A DNA stretch of 64,000 nt, from positions 119,233,741-119,297,740 of the forward strand of contig CM041465.1 in assembly GCA_023213395.1 (NCBI GenBank), in the 5' to 3' direction. Source of the DNA: Cycas panzhihuaensis. Its lineage: Eukaryota > Cycadophyta. Both the position numbers and the translations under genes were made by a program. Numbering within the stretch: position 1 is the stretch's first letter; each line of letters starts with the position of its first letter. Below the pieces are notes generated by a model that saw nothing but the letters and a program-made list of their open reading frames with translations, searched no databases and was not told where the DNA came from. Shown here piece by piece: positions 35,280 to 47,480 of the stretch.

Positions 35280-37663
35280 TATTACGTAATGTTACCCATG
35301 GGAATATTAAATTCATGTAATTATCCCTTTTATATGTGTTAGTTAATAATTATATTCATACATCTTCTTATTATAGGTTATTGGTTAACCAAGTGGCTCC
35401 CAAATTATGATTAGATAGCTAGATAGTGATATGTATTATAAATTTGTACTAGTTTAATATAATATAATTAGAATGAATCATTTCTTATAAATATATTATG
35501 TTGTGTGTTTATATATATTATTCTTGTATTTATTCACTTGCATGCCTTATATTTCATAGTCTTGTTTGGTATTACCTATTTTGGGCATATATGTCTAACA
35601 AGTGATATCAGAACTATGTTTGCTTGTATTCTATTTTTTTATACTTAGTATTAAAGCCCTGGTACAAGCTTATCTTGACCTTAATTAGGTTATAAGACTA
35701 TGAATATCTCCATCTATCAAGGATTTATTTTATACTTATTTTAGTACACTTATTTGTAATTAGTAAGGGGGGTAGTTTAGTTGTTTACCAGGTGATATTC
35801 TACTACAAATTATGGATGATTTTGAATTGTATTTTATAAAGCACTTGGAGCATGTTGATGTTATGAGCTTGAAGTAATTTTGGTATTAATGTATTGGGCA
35901 TGTTAGTGCCTATGTATAATAATCTAGTCAGAGTGTAGTTATTACATTTATCTTAAATCCTATAGAGTTTTGTCATATATTTGATTCATTATTAGACTAG
36001 TTATTTATATGTTTTGCTAGTATACATGTGGGCGATACATGTGAGTCTTAGAGTAGGGCTTCATATATAGGCTTGATCACCCTATGAAACCATTGATGTG
36101 GTAAGTATGTCACTATTTCCTCTATTATATAATGAATTAATCATGATTTATGAAAATTGATTTGTGGCATGAGTTGGTTTAGTAGATGGATTGGCCCATT
36201 TTGAGAATATTGATATGCTTAGGACTTTAACATAGAGCTTATTAATCATGTTAAGAACTTATACATGTGAGAAATTATTAGTTAATTATATGTATAACAA
36301 GGGTTTATAAGTTCATTGGGGTTTGTTGCTACATCACCCTATTAGTAAGTAAAAGGATGAATGATTACCATTTTGACGATGAAAGTGTTGCACAATGGTG
36401 AGAACCCCTTTACTTCTAAGCTACAATAATTTATAAAGAGGATTAGTGAGCAACTTGTATGATGTTTCTAAGCTATTGTAGTTTGTATCAAGGGTTTGTG
36501 TTGCCATAGTAAAAAATAAGACTTTTTATTTTGACTTATTATGAATTTTTCTAAGTATTCTTTACATTTATGAGGCTACGGCAACATGAGAAATGCAGTG
36601 CAAGTGACAAGTTTGGTAGAGAAATTAAGTGACAAATTAAAAATTAAATTTTATCATAAAATAAAGATTATTAACATTATAAAATAATATTAAGATATTT
36701 TTAATACATCTTGAAGTCTACTAAACACTTAAAGGAAATTGTATGAATAATTAGGAGCCAATTCAAAATGGGTTATCTGCCTATTTTTCATCTTTTTTCA
36801 TTTTTTAAGGATTTATGCTTAGTAAAATGGCTATATCTCCTTTATATGATATCGAAATTAAGTATCATCAGTTGTGTTGTGAAGCTAACTTATAAGGATT
36901 TTAAATAAGTGGTCGCACAATATGCTTTGAGGATTTTTTTTTAGGGCAGTTTTAATGGTGTGAAGTTTATACTTGAGTTTGATAGGGTGTTAAAATAGAG
37001 ACTATACTTTAGAAAAGAGGTGTTCTATCATATGTTTATACTTAGATAACCATTTTTATATGTTTATTCCATAGTATAGTAGATAAGATTGATAGTGTTT
37101 TGCTAAATTTTTCTCTTAGAGGTGTAAACTCAATTAAGAAAGAAAAACAAGAAAAATAGGAGTATGTGAAGGTTACTTAGTAAGCAAATATTGGTGGACC
37201 ATATGTAAATGTTATTCTAGAGGAATGGTGGGTATAGTGACTAGTTGCCCAGGTGTTTTAGTAGATGTTTGACTTCAATATAGACCCAACATCATATTTG
37301 AAGTAGTTCTATGACATGGATTAAATATTAAGGAGGGAATGTAGGGTAATATTAACCTATGAAAATATTAAATTCATGTAGTTACCCATTTGATGTGTAT
37401 TAAAGGGTCACGTTATACACACTTCTTCATGTTATAGGTCATTAGTTAACCAAGTGTCTTCTAAATTATGATTAGATAACTAATTGGTGATATGTATTAT
37501 AAATATATATTGATTTATTATAATATAATTGGTATTGATCATTTCTCATATGTATATTATGTTATATATTTGTACATATTATTATTTTATTTATTCACAT
37601 GCATATCTTATATCTCATAGTCTTACATGATTCTCGACTCATTTTAGACATTTATATCTAACA
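35280..37663 (+). mobile_element. non-coding LTR element B (copy of A)
   Basis: LTRs are 35280-35600 (321 bp) and 37340-37663 (324 bp). The first starts TATTACGTAAT and the second TGTAGGGTAAT; both end TCTAACA. A primer-binding site follows the first LTR (TGATATCAGAAC, 35603) and a polypurine tract 'aaggagggaa' precedes the second. The 1.74-kb interior is homologous to element A (4746-5075 plus 14125-15801) but has no gag or pol motif in either copy. It is a non-autonomous family, larger than TRIMs and smaller than typical LARDs. No target duplication is found; a second primer-site-like sequence follows the 3' LTR. Confidence 0.85.
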
Positions 37664-37846
37664 AGTGGTATTAGAGCTCTCTTTACTTGTACCCTAGTTT
37701 TTAATAGAGGAATCACCTATGTTATGGTTATTCATGCATGAGAGTAAAGAGTGCTCTCTTGTTTATAATTAGTAGCATGGTGTAAAACTATAAGTTGAAT
37801 AGTAAGATAGTCCATTTAGATTATCATAGTAGTCAACCATATGTGA
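37664..37846 (+). mobile_element. second primer-site and internal start after the 3' LTR of B
   Basis: Directly after the LTR end, 'agTGGTATTAGAGCTCT' is a better primer-binding site than the one after the 5' LTR. The next bases 'tttacttgtaccctagttttt' parallel 'tttgcttgtattctattttt' at 35620. The LTR at 37340-37663 thus also looks like the 5' LTR of another copy whose remainder is lost. Confidence 0.6.
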
Positions 37847-37851
37847 TATGG

Positions 37852-38256
37852 TGGGGTGTGTCTACCCTAACTTTCCTTTTATAAATAATACAATAGTAGA
37901 TTAAACAACACAAGGAAAGGATTTAGATCATCCAATTCAAGCTAAATTATAATAAATAAGTAAACCAAATACAAAAATAAGCACAAATATGAACACCAAA
38001 TAGACACCAAAACATATAATAGGACACTCTCTAGATAAGTTTTCAACATAATGAACCATATACATTTCTTAGGGCCTTAAGTAGGTAATGATGGTTGCTT
38101 TACATAGAATCTTATTAGTGAGAGATATGGCCTATAATCTTATTAGTAGGATTAAATGATCTACACATAAAATTTAATACCTAGCATTAATAATCTAGTT
38201 ACTTAGTCATATGTGTTGATGGTTAGTCTCCACAGTTAGAAAATAATTATGTAACA
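37852..38256 (-). mobile_element. 3' LTR of gypsy 2
   Basis: Pairs with 45233-45625: 'accttaagtaggyaatgatgg', 'ctataatcttattrg' and 'ttacttrgtcayatgtg' are shared. It ends 'gtaaca' (minus-strand TGTTAC). The complement of 'agtcccttcccgt' just to the right is the polypurine tract. Confidence 0.88.
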
Positions 38257-38959
38257 AGTCCCTTCCCGTAAGATATTGAGTCTACGAAGTGAAGGAGATA
38301 CATATATTAATTTATAAACTCTATTGATTTCTATGTTACCTCTTCTAGATCATAGCTAACCCACTATAGTAAATACTTAGAAATGGTCTAGTGGTACAAA
38401 CAACATTGCCTAATAGCCAAGATATGATCTGGAGGGATCATGGGGACTTATTCTTCATCAAAATAGGGAGGATAGTTTAGGGGATAGTAGCTTTGCAAAG
38501 ATAATTTTCCAAGTAGGAGACATGAAAAACATTATGGATTTTGGTGTCTGGTAGGAGGTCAAGGGCATAAGTGACTTGATCAATCCTCTGAAGGACTTTA
38601 TATGGGTTATAATAATGAGGGATAAGCTTTTGATTTTTATTCTTATAGAGGTACAATTGCTTGTATAGTTAAGTCAAAGGAAAACCTAATTAAATCATGA
38701 TTGGAACAATGGTTCTTGACTAGTCATTTCATGTAAATTTAGGTCAAATCTAGATTTTACTTGAGGGTATGTAAGATTTGATCCATATCTTCTACTTTTT
38801 ACTAAACAACTATTATTTGAATGTTGGTTATAAGGGTGTGGTGTAAAGGTGGTGGGTAACCATATAAATCCATAAAGAGGGATATGCTAATGATAGAGAA
38901 TGGGAGGAGTTATACCAATACTTGACAAGTATAAGCTAAGAGGACTATTTACTTTGGTG

Positions 38960-39330
38960 TTTTAATGCAAAGCATTATAAGTATGTTTCTAGAGTTTTGT
39001 TGAGAACTTCATATTTTCCATTAGTTTAAGGATGATATACTGAGCTTATCTTAAACAAGGTACCTGAAGTTTTAAAAAGATCTTTCTAAAATAAACTAGT
39101 AAATTTTAGGTCTTGATTATATACAATTATTGGGAGAAATCTATGGAGGTAGAAAATGGACCGAATGTATGCATTAGTAAAGTAGATGACCTTATAGGAT
39201 GTGTGTATAGGTAAAAAGTAAGCATACTTAGTTAGCCTATCTATGATGACCTAGATAGAGTCAAATCCAATAAACACTAAGAAGATTATGATAAAATCCA
39301 TTACAATGTCTTACCATTTGCCATGAAGAA
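38960..39330 (-). pseudogene. gypsy 2 integrase remnant
   Basis: Minus-strand frames give 'DIVMDFIIIFLVFIGFDSI' followed by 'VIIDRLTKYAYFLPIHTSYK', the gypsy integrase core start with its first two catalytic Asp positions, then 'DLKFTSLF' and 'VYHP-TNGKYEVLNKTLE' near the third catalytic (Glu) region. This enzyme inserts element cDNA. Stops at Gln and Arg positions break it. Confidence 0.85.
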
Positions 39331-40479
39331 TATACAAGGCTTAATGCAAACTAGGTTGGTATTTTATATCAACTTTGTTCCACTAGCATATATCACATTA
39401 TATCATAAATATAAGAATTAACAACATCATACACTACCAATAAAACTTTAAATAGATACATTAGTAGGTTTTATCATAACTTAAATGGCCACTAAGAGGG
39501 GAGGAATGGTATTTATACAAGATTCAAGAAATAAAATGGGAAGCAAGATGAATAAAAATATAATTTTTATACAATAAGAGGTTATTATAAAAAGACCAAT
39601 CCTTTTATATGAGGGGTTTACATGACTATTATATAAAATCTAGTTGGGACTAATTGCTAGTTGTCAAGTCTATAAGCCATGTAGGTTTAGATTTATCAAT
39701 TATCTAAATCATAAGTTTAAAGGAAAGATGAGAGAGGGCATCATCAACAACATTTATCTTTCTCTTTTTTATACATTATAGTAAATCAAAAAGTTATAGG
39801 AAATCAAACCACTTGGCTTCTTTCTCTTATAGGATTGGTCCATCAATGAGGGCATGAAGGCTATGATGCTCTATAACAATGGCGAATGTTGAGGTAAGGA
39901 GATACTAGCACCACTTGTCAATTACATATAGGATTCCCTTTATCATCTTTTGGTAGGTGGACAACTAGCATTTATGGTCCTTAAGCTTATGAATTTTGAA
40001 TACAATCAAATACAGGTTTTGTATAAGGATAACACTTAATCTAAATCCTCTAATTCTTAAGACATCACATTCAAGCTAGAATAGTTGTGGAAATTCGAAG
40101 GTGGCAAGGACTAGGGTTGTGATCATGATGGCCTTGAGATGGTTGAATACTTCCTATGTTATCAAGGACCATTAAAATGTGTCCTTATAGAGAAAATTAG
40201 TTATTTGGGTAGCACTCGAGGCATAGTTGAAGATACTCTATTTATAGAATCCCATAAGCCCAAGAGAGGCATGAAGTTACATTAAGTTTTTTGGTGTTGG
40301 CTATAATACAATAATGGATATTTTATAAGGGTCAATTCAAACACACCCCTTGGAGATGTGCCCTAAGTATTACAACTTTGTCTTCCCAAATTTACACTTT
40401 GATAGTTTCACATAAAGTTTTTGTTATGTAAGAATTTAGAGGACTTTTTCCAAATGCTTTATGGACCATCCCAAACTTA

Positions 40480-41100
40480 TAGATATGTATATCATTCAAA
40501 ATATAATGACAATTTTTCATAGGTATGGTAAAAATATCTTATTCATGAGGGCTTGAAGTGTGGACAAGACATTACAAAGACCAAAAGGCATGACTTAGAA
40601 TATAGTATAGCCATAATATGTATGAAATGTAATTTTGTGGTAATATTTTAGAGTAATGGAGATTTAATAACAACTAGATTAAAGATCAAGTTTAAAGAAT
40701 ATAGTTACACCATGGATCTCATCAAGCACATCATTAATTTTAGGTGTTAGGAACTTATTTTTAATTGTAATTTTGTTAAGTTCCCTATAGTCTACACATA
40801 GGAAAAATAAACCAACTTTTTTTAGACTAGGATAATTGGAGTTATGTAAGGACTTTTTTTAGGTTATATAACTCCCATGTCTATAAGTTTAGTGGTTATT
40901 CTTTCAATTTCATTCTTTTAAGAGTATGAGTTTTAATATGGCCTTAGACTAATCAAATTGTGGGGTTTTCTAGTTTAATTTAGTGGTGGAATCCATAATC
41001 TAGAGGGGTGATAGTGAGGATGGCTGCAAGAACAGGTTAGTACTTGGTGATAAGATTTTGGATATCATGATTGGTTATGGCATGAACTCTAATGTTGTTG
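40480..41100 (-). pseudogene. gypsy 2 reverse transcriptase remnant
   Basis: The minus strand reads 'VMPFGLCNVLSTLQALMNKI' (gypsy MPFGL.NAP.TFQ..M) followed by a broken F-D-D box in which a frameshift gives Phe-stop-Met. Upstream in the element (about 40780-40880) the complement of 'gttccctatagtctacacat' belongs to the V.DYR.LN block. The catalytic centre is lost. Confidence 0.8.
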
Positions 41101-41258
41101 ATGCAAGATATATATCCCACATTATTATTTAAATGTTAGCATACTTTTCTAGGGGATATAAGTTTATTAGAGGGAACCAGTATCCCATGGAGCTTATAAG
41201 TTTGCATATCATTATCATTAGATAATATGAAAGGATTATTAATGGAATGATTTATGTT

Positions 41259-41432
41259 ATATATGCCTACTATTTGGAGCTATTAGACCCCAATGATAGC
41301 ATTAGACCCACCTATAGGTAGGGCACAAAAATATGAGATTAAGGTATATATGCCTAGTGTTTGGAGCCACTAGACCCCAATGATGGCATTAGACCCACCT
41401 ATAGGTAGGGCATATAAATATAAGATTAGGTT
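41259..41432. repeat. 87-bp tandem duplication inside gypsy 2
   Basis: Two units start at 41259 and 41346 and share 'accccaatgatRgcattaga' and 'cccacctataggtagggca'. A third unit begins at 41433 ('gtacatgcc') and stops. It lies between the RT and protease remnants on the minus strand. Units differ at only a few sites, so the duplication is younger than most of the decay. Confidence 0.9.
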
Positions 41433-41549
41433 GTACATGCCTCTTTAAATCTATACATTCTTTATTATTCTTGTACAATAGAGGGAGATATGCCCAGGTA
41501 GAGCATAAGTGAAACCAAATTTAGGTATTATATACAAGTTTAGTTGTCA

Positions 41550-41612
41550 TGCTAAGGATATGTTGATAAAATTTAGTGCCATACCACCATTGATTAGGAT
41601 AGTAATAAGTGT
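41550..41612 (-). pseudogene. gypsy 2 aspartic protease active-site remnant
   Basis: The minus-strand frame reads 'ITILINGGMALNFINISLA', the LID[SG]GAT.NFI..... block. The catalytic Asp codon has become Asn (GAT to AAT). It is placed between gag and RT, as expected. Confidence 0.75.
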
Positions 41613-42059
41613 TCATTTCAGTGTTCTTTTGATGTGAAGAAGTTCTAGACATGACATAGAGAAGACAACTAATAAGAAGGCCTTAGGTTTTGGTGGTGGG
41701 GAAGGGTCTTAGGGTGGGATTTCATCAACATCCTACTCAATCCCAAAATGGTTGATGTTTGAGTTATCTTCAAAATCAATATCAATAGTATATATTATAT
41801 TTTTTACTTCACATACCTTACCATGACTAGAGATTCATTTCTCTAAGTATTTTATACAAAGGCTAGATTTCATCCTTCTATTTACTTCTTCTAGAGGGAC
41901 ATGAATTATATTAGAAGAAGGTATGGTTATTAAAAGTTACTACTAGTTAATCTCCTATAGGCATGGGCATTGTTACTTTACAAACTAGGGCCACTAGTGC
42001 CACTCAAAATCCAATTGAAATTTGGATTATAATTTTGCTACAAGCTTAGCTTCTATTAC

Positions 42060-42440
42060 TTTGGCTATGGAGATGGTGTCTCAAAGACTTGAGAGGGAAA
42101 GTATCTTCAAGTGCATTTGAATGTACTCCGTTAGTCTGAACATGTATACTTCAATAAGCATTTGGTAATTGAGTTACTAAAAGACTCTATTTTGAAGTAT
42201 CTAGAACTCTTTTATGTATATTTCAACTATAGATGTTTACTTTAGTCAAGTGAGTTCACTAAGGAAGAATTGATTCTATGTATCCTTATATTATTCAAAG
42301 AAGTTTTTATAAAATAAGACCCATGTGTACACAAGATTCCTTTTTTACCACAAATGGAACCAATGGTAAGCCTTTCCTTATAAGTGAATGGAAGCAAAAG
42401 TCAACTAATCATCATGGGCCATAGAGTTAGAGGTAAAATA
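42060..42440 (-). pseudogene. gypsy 2 gag remnant
   Basis: The minus strand gives 'SIHL-GKAYHWFHLW-KRNL' then 'TWVLFYKNFFE-YKDT' and 'LT-LK-TSIVEIYIKEF'. This matches the gypsy gag capsid consensus A..L.G.A..W...W..........W..F...L...F...........L.....S+.EY...F. Stops fall mostly at Gln-like codons. Confidence 0.75.
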
Positions 42441-43299
42441 TGACTCAATCTTACTAATCCAACTTTTGGCCAAGTCCCTATTAAGATAAGGATAAAATAT
42501 GGGTATGTTGCTCTTATGATGCCATGGGTTTTACCTTGGTAAATGAGACAGGGGTACTAGAAGAGGTGGTCCATCTATAAAGGTGTTAATATAACTAAAG
42601 GAGATGATCCAACTATCAAGGGTATTAGTGGAGGTAATCCACCTTTCAAGTTTGATAAAGAAGGCATGTTAGCTAATCCAAGAGGATCTACCATATGTCT
42701 ATAAGAGGCAAAAAATGCTAGGCATTGGAACAACTAAAAGAGATAGGGCCAAATGGTGTCAAACTAATATGAAATTTTATGGAAATGAAGAATACACATC
42801 CCACTATATATGTACAAAATGTAGGGTTCAAAAAATATCATTTGATTAGATTGCAAGCCTTGTTTTGCAGAAAATTGATCCCACATCCAATAGAAAAATA
42901 GTAAATATATACTATTATTAAATCAATAAAAATGGGATCAAATGAAATCCAAATAATCTAAATTTTTAATGAATTAAATGGGACATATATACCTATAATT
43001 GTACAAACTTTTAGCTGAATTGGAGTTCATTAGGCCTAGGTTCCAAGCTATAACTTTTTAGAATTACATGAATGACACTTGGACAACATGCATTCTGGTT
43101 ATTAGTGGTTATACTTGCATGATTGCACTTGTTAAACATTCATTTAGGGTTTATTTATATAAATTTATCCCTCTTGAGCTTATTTATGATGTTGGAGACT
43201 TACTTCTTATGTGTAAGAGACACTTTACTTGGGAGCATCATTGAGGAAGCACTTAGAGTTTTGGAGGCCCCCTTATGGTATAATTATATCATCTATTCC

Positions 43300-45232
43300 T
43301 TGTAACTTGCCCATTCTTTTGCTAATTATTTTCTCCACCATTAAATGAAGTTTTTTTTTAGTTTAATAAAAGTATTATTCTTCCTACCTTGGAGCTATGG
43401 CAAGTATGAATGATTTGGTGTAGAATTTTCCTTTATTGGGCTTATTCTTGTTTTGATGTTATTAGGAATTTTACACTAACACCCTAGGATCTCAAGGAGA
43501 AAGGTTGGTAATTGATTTCTTCACCAACTATGCTTTACTTTGGGATCATTAGCTATAACTCTAAAAGTTTAGTAATCTCTATGGTGGCATTTTCCATCTA
43601 TATTATGAGACTATTATTCACTTTTATGAGATTGTTATTAAGGTTGGTAATGTCTTTGGACAAGTTATCTTTATTTTATGTTATATTGGTGTTAATATCA
43701 ATGACTTGTGCTTCAAGTGACTAGATCCTATTAACTTATGTGGAGGCTATTATAATTGATATTTTTATTACTATGAAGAAGAAAGGAATTGAGAGAAGAG
43801 GGATTAATAAGAGAAGAAAGGATTACCAATAAGATGGGTAAGAGAATAAGAATGGTACTTAAGAGATGGGAATAGTATATAAGGGTGGGAGGGTGGAGAT
43901 GTCTATAGCTTATTAAACTATTTAGCATAAATATAACTTAATGGGGTGAGTATAGGTTGTTTTCCCTAAAAAATTGGTAATAATCCCACTCAGTACACTA
44001 TGACAAGTGCGATGAGCTTATTAAGATGATGTAGGTGAGATTATATATGGTTTTTTAGTCCATGGGATCCACCTATAATTTTTGCTATAAAAAAAAGGTT
44101 GAGATTAACCTAACCTAAAATGATCATTATGATGTGCTAATTAAAATAATATATGTATGACTATGATAAAGTTTTAGGCTTAACACTTTTTTCTTTTTTT
44201 AATTTTATCCTAAGTCTAATGATGCATGTTTTATTAGGATCAGAAAATATTTATGGAACTAACCCTACAAACTAGGTGATATACTTTCCATTTTTTAACT
44301 AAAGGTTTGGATAGGAAAAATTATTAATAGATTTACTAAAGTTTTAGATAAGAAAGATTATTGATAGATTTATTGAAGGTTTATATAAGAAAGATTGTTG
44401 ATAAATTTAATTTGAAGTGTCATTGTAGTTTGCTTTGTCACTACAATATCACTACTCTACTTTATCAAGTAATGTCAACTACTTCAAGTATAGGAAAACT
44501 TTAGGAAACATACCTTCATTATTTGTGTGACTATAATATTGGGATAAAATTTAGACTTGGTAATATACAAGTACCTAGAACTTAAGTAATAGGGTGTATG
44601 TGGTTCTATAGGCCCCTTGATAAACTTACCAATTATTACTATTGCTTAGCCTAATCTCTCAAGGTACCAACTATAGAAGAAGTTTGTTCCCATAACTATG
44701 ATAGTCATACTAGGATGTTCATGAGGACTAACTTATTGGCACTAACCACTAATTAATACATTATAGAGGATAGACAACTAATAGTTTTCCTATAACTAGG
44801 TAAGGTAGGGGAACCTAAAAGGGTCCTCTAATATAATTGAGTGTCTTTAAAGGCACAATTCCATAGCTAGGTTCTATCTAAGGCTTGTACAAACAATGTG
44901 ATCTACTTTGGTTCATTCATGGGTATATACCCACATATGCTTAACCAAAAATAATAAATCCCTATGATGTTTAGAGACCCCTAATATATGATCTCTAATT
45001 GACAACTTATAATAGATTATAGAACTTAAAATTATAGAATTGTTAAAGAACTAGTTGTAACAGATTACAAAAATTAGAATTACAAAATTGCTAAGAAAAA
45101 AAATAAATGTAGAGAGGGTTTGAGGGATTTCATCAAGGAAAAAAAAAAAAAAACCTATTTTATGTTCCTTCTCTTTGACTCGATCTTGTCACTTCTTTAG
45201 ATGGATCTTATGAACTTAGCTTTGATACCACT
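43300..45232 (-). mobile_element. gypsy 2 leader and primer site
   Basis: No further domain is recognisable between the gag remnant and the 5' LTR. Next to the LTR the minus strand reads AGTGGTATCAAAGCTAAG, the tRNA-iMet-type primer site. The open frames here (43123-43928) are hydrophobic by composition, on both strands, and show no family pattern. Confidence 0.6.
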
Positions 45233-45625
45233 TAGGTCATGTTTGTCCTAACTTTCCTTTGATAAATAATAAAATAGTAGATCAAAAGACATAAGGAAAG
45301 AGCTTACAACATCCATCTCAAGATAAATTATAATAAATAAATAAATAAAATACAAATATGAACATGAAATGGGTACCAAAATATACAATACTATACTTTC
45401 TTGATAAAATTTTAACATAATAAACCATATGCATTTCTTAGGACCTTAAGTAGGCAATGATGGTCATTTTATATGGAATCTTATTGGTGAAAGATATAGA
45501 CTATAATCTTATTGGCGAGGCTAAATGGCCTATGCATAAAATTTAATAGCCAACACTACTAATTTGGTTACTTGGTCACATGTGATAGCAGTCATACTCT
45601 ATGGTTAGTAAACAATCATGTAACA
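45233..45625 (-). mobile_element. 5' LTR of gypsy 2
   Basis: A 393-bp LTR, partner of 37852-38256, with the primer site on its left and TATGG on its right. Confidence 0.88.
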
Positions 45626-45630
45626 TATGG

Positions 45631-46170
45631 AATTTTCATATTCAATTTGAACTATGATATGAAAGTATATACATAATATTATAGTAAAAATTAAAGTATG
45701 GCAGTAACTTTAATTTGTTGATCTATAATTAAAGGCTACACTTTCTTTAGATAAGTGGGTTGAGCTTATGCGAAGAGTGACTTACTAGTATCTTTTTGTT
45801 CTTACCATGTGCTTGAGCTTGGGGGCACTTTCCTCTTTGGAATTATGTAAGGTTAGGTGGTGAATCCATCTAAAGTAATCTAATTAGCTCTTTCCCTTTT
45901 CTATTAAACTATTTGGCATTTTATCTTATTTAATATTTAAAATTATATGTTCTTGTATATGATTATATGTACAACTAAAGACCAAAGAAACTTGTTTATG
46001 AATGCATAGGTACCCATTTTCACTTGAATTTTTCATATCATATGGGCATATATTTTCCCTAAATTTAAAACATGATTTGAACTTTTAATAATTTCACTTA
46101 GATAGCTTGGTGCCTGCCTTATTGAGTAGCCATTTGTCACATGTTTTATATTCCTAAGAAGGGCCATGAC
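45631..46170 (+). mobile_element. probable LTR remnant of a plus-strand gypsy element
   Basis: The segment ends 'catgacaattaTGGTATTAGAGCC', a primer-binding site at about 46174, so the sequence to its left should be a 5' LTR. Gypsy gag lies about 0.8 kb downstream on the same strand. The LTR's left part probably continues left of gypsy 2 (before 37847), which inserted into it. No second LTR is seen. Confidence 0.55.
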
Positions 46171-46979
46171 AATTATGGTATTAGAGCCTAAGTTCTGAAG
46201 GCTCATAATAAAATTTTATCTAAATAATAATTGCTTAAGGAATTATAATAAAATATAGAATATATTTTTACCAAATAGTTAATTTATAAAAGTTGTTAAA
46301 CACTTAATAGAAGCAAGTTGCATAGTTTCGATAGACGATGTTAAGCATGAGAGATGATACATAAATAGCCCAAGAAAGCTAGGACAATATTAATATGAAA
46401 GAGATATAAATATAGGAGTTTTTAAGGTATAAGCAAAGTCCACCAAATGAGATATTAATGGTATTAATAGAGTTAGTTTGACACCTACAAGAGTAGTTAA
46501 GAAGTTATAGAGACTATAATCAGAGGATTCTCAAAAATCATAAAACTACATATCTTAATATAGAAAGGACCATAGAGTAAGAAAGGTCTAAAAGGATTTA
46601 GAATATAATAAGTAATAGGAAAAGAAGTAGATCATAAGAATTATCAACTTACGAATACTTAAATAAAAGGATTAGGAAAAGGGCATGAGGTCATAGTGAG
46701 GAATACTACTCTATAAGCATGACATCCTCTAATGAAATCTTAAGGCTAAGACAAAGAGAATATAAAGGTAGGAGAAATATATTATAATTTGAGATGAGGA
46801 AGGTGAAATTATAAAATTTTAGTAGAGAAGTCAAGAAATAGGATGGAATAGAATCATGGATACTTAATATGGAGAAGTACTTTAGCTTAAATAACTTCAA
46901 GTCTAGCAAGAAAGTAAAAGTAGTAGTGTACAACTTAATGTGTAAAGTGTCCTTGTGATAGGAGTACTACATAAAAATA

Positions 46980-47480
46980 AAAGGCTTTTAAGAAAGGTAC
47001 ATCATATGGAATAAATTTCTAAAGTATTTCAAATAGAAATAACTTTCTAAATAATACTATAATAAGAAAGTAGAGACCTTCCATGAACTAAAATAAAGGA
47101 GGAGGTCAATAGAGGACTATGAAAGACAGTCTATAGAATTACTTCAATACATGCAATATATCTAATAGGAGAAAGTTAAAACTCATAAGTTTATTAATAG
47201 GCTAAATAAAAGTATATAAAAGAACATCAAGATGTTGGTACCCAAGTCCCTAAAGGAAGTAATCCATAAGGTCAGGTGTTATGAAGCTTAATGGTCATGG
47301 ATGCAAGATAGGATAATAGGTTGAAAAGAAAATAAACAACTAAGACTAGGCTTATCAAAGGGAAATTTTAGACCTCCAAAATTCAACCAAAGAGAGAGGA
47401 CCCAAAATTATTCCCAGGGTAACCCAAGACTTAACTTGCTATAAGATAAAATACTATGATCTAACTTGCAAGTATCACAC
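46980..47480 (+). pseudogene. gypsy gag remnant (plus-strand fragment)
   Basis: The plus strand reads 'KKVETFHELK-RRRSIEDYE' and 'RQSIELLQYMQYI' followed by 'KTHKFINRLNKSI-KNIKML' and 'SLKEVIHKVRCYEA'. This fits the gypsy gag pattern K..EF..L.QG..SV.EY...F..L..Y.........+..F..GL...I. A basic stretch after about 47330 ('KGNFRPPKFNQRERTQNYSQ') is the usual linker before the zinc knuckle. The fragment ends where gypsy 3 begins. Confidence 0.8.

Larger units (their letters stand above)
37847..45630 (-). mobile_element. Ty3/gypsy LTR retrotransposon with TSD (gypsy 2)
   Basis: Target duplication TATGG lies at 37847-37851 and 45626-45630. LTRs are 37852-38256 (3') and 45233-45625 (5'). Minus-strand order is 5' LTR, primer site (AGTGGTATCAAAGCTAAG, complement of about 45211-45232), leader, gag, protease, RT, integrase, polypurine tract (complement of 'agtcccttcccg') and 3' LTR: the gypsy gene order. 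All domains carry stops and frameshifts, so it is dead. Length 7.77 kb is typical of gypsy elements. Confidence 0.9.
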
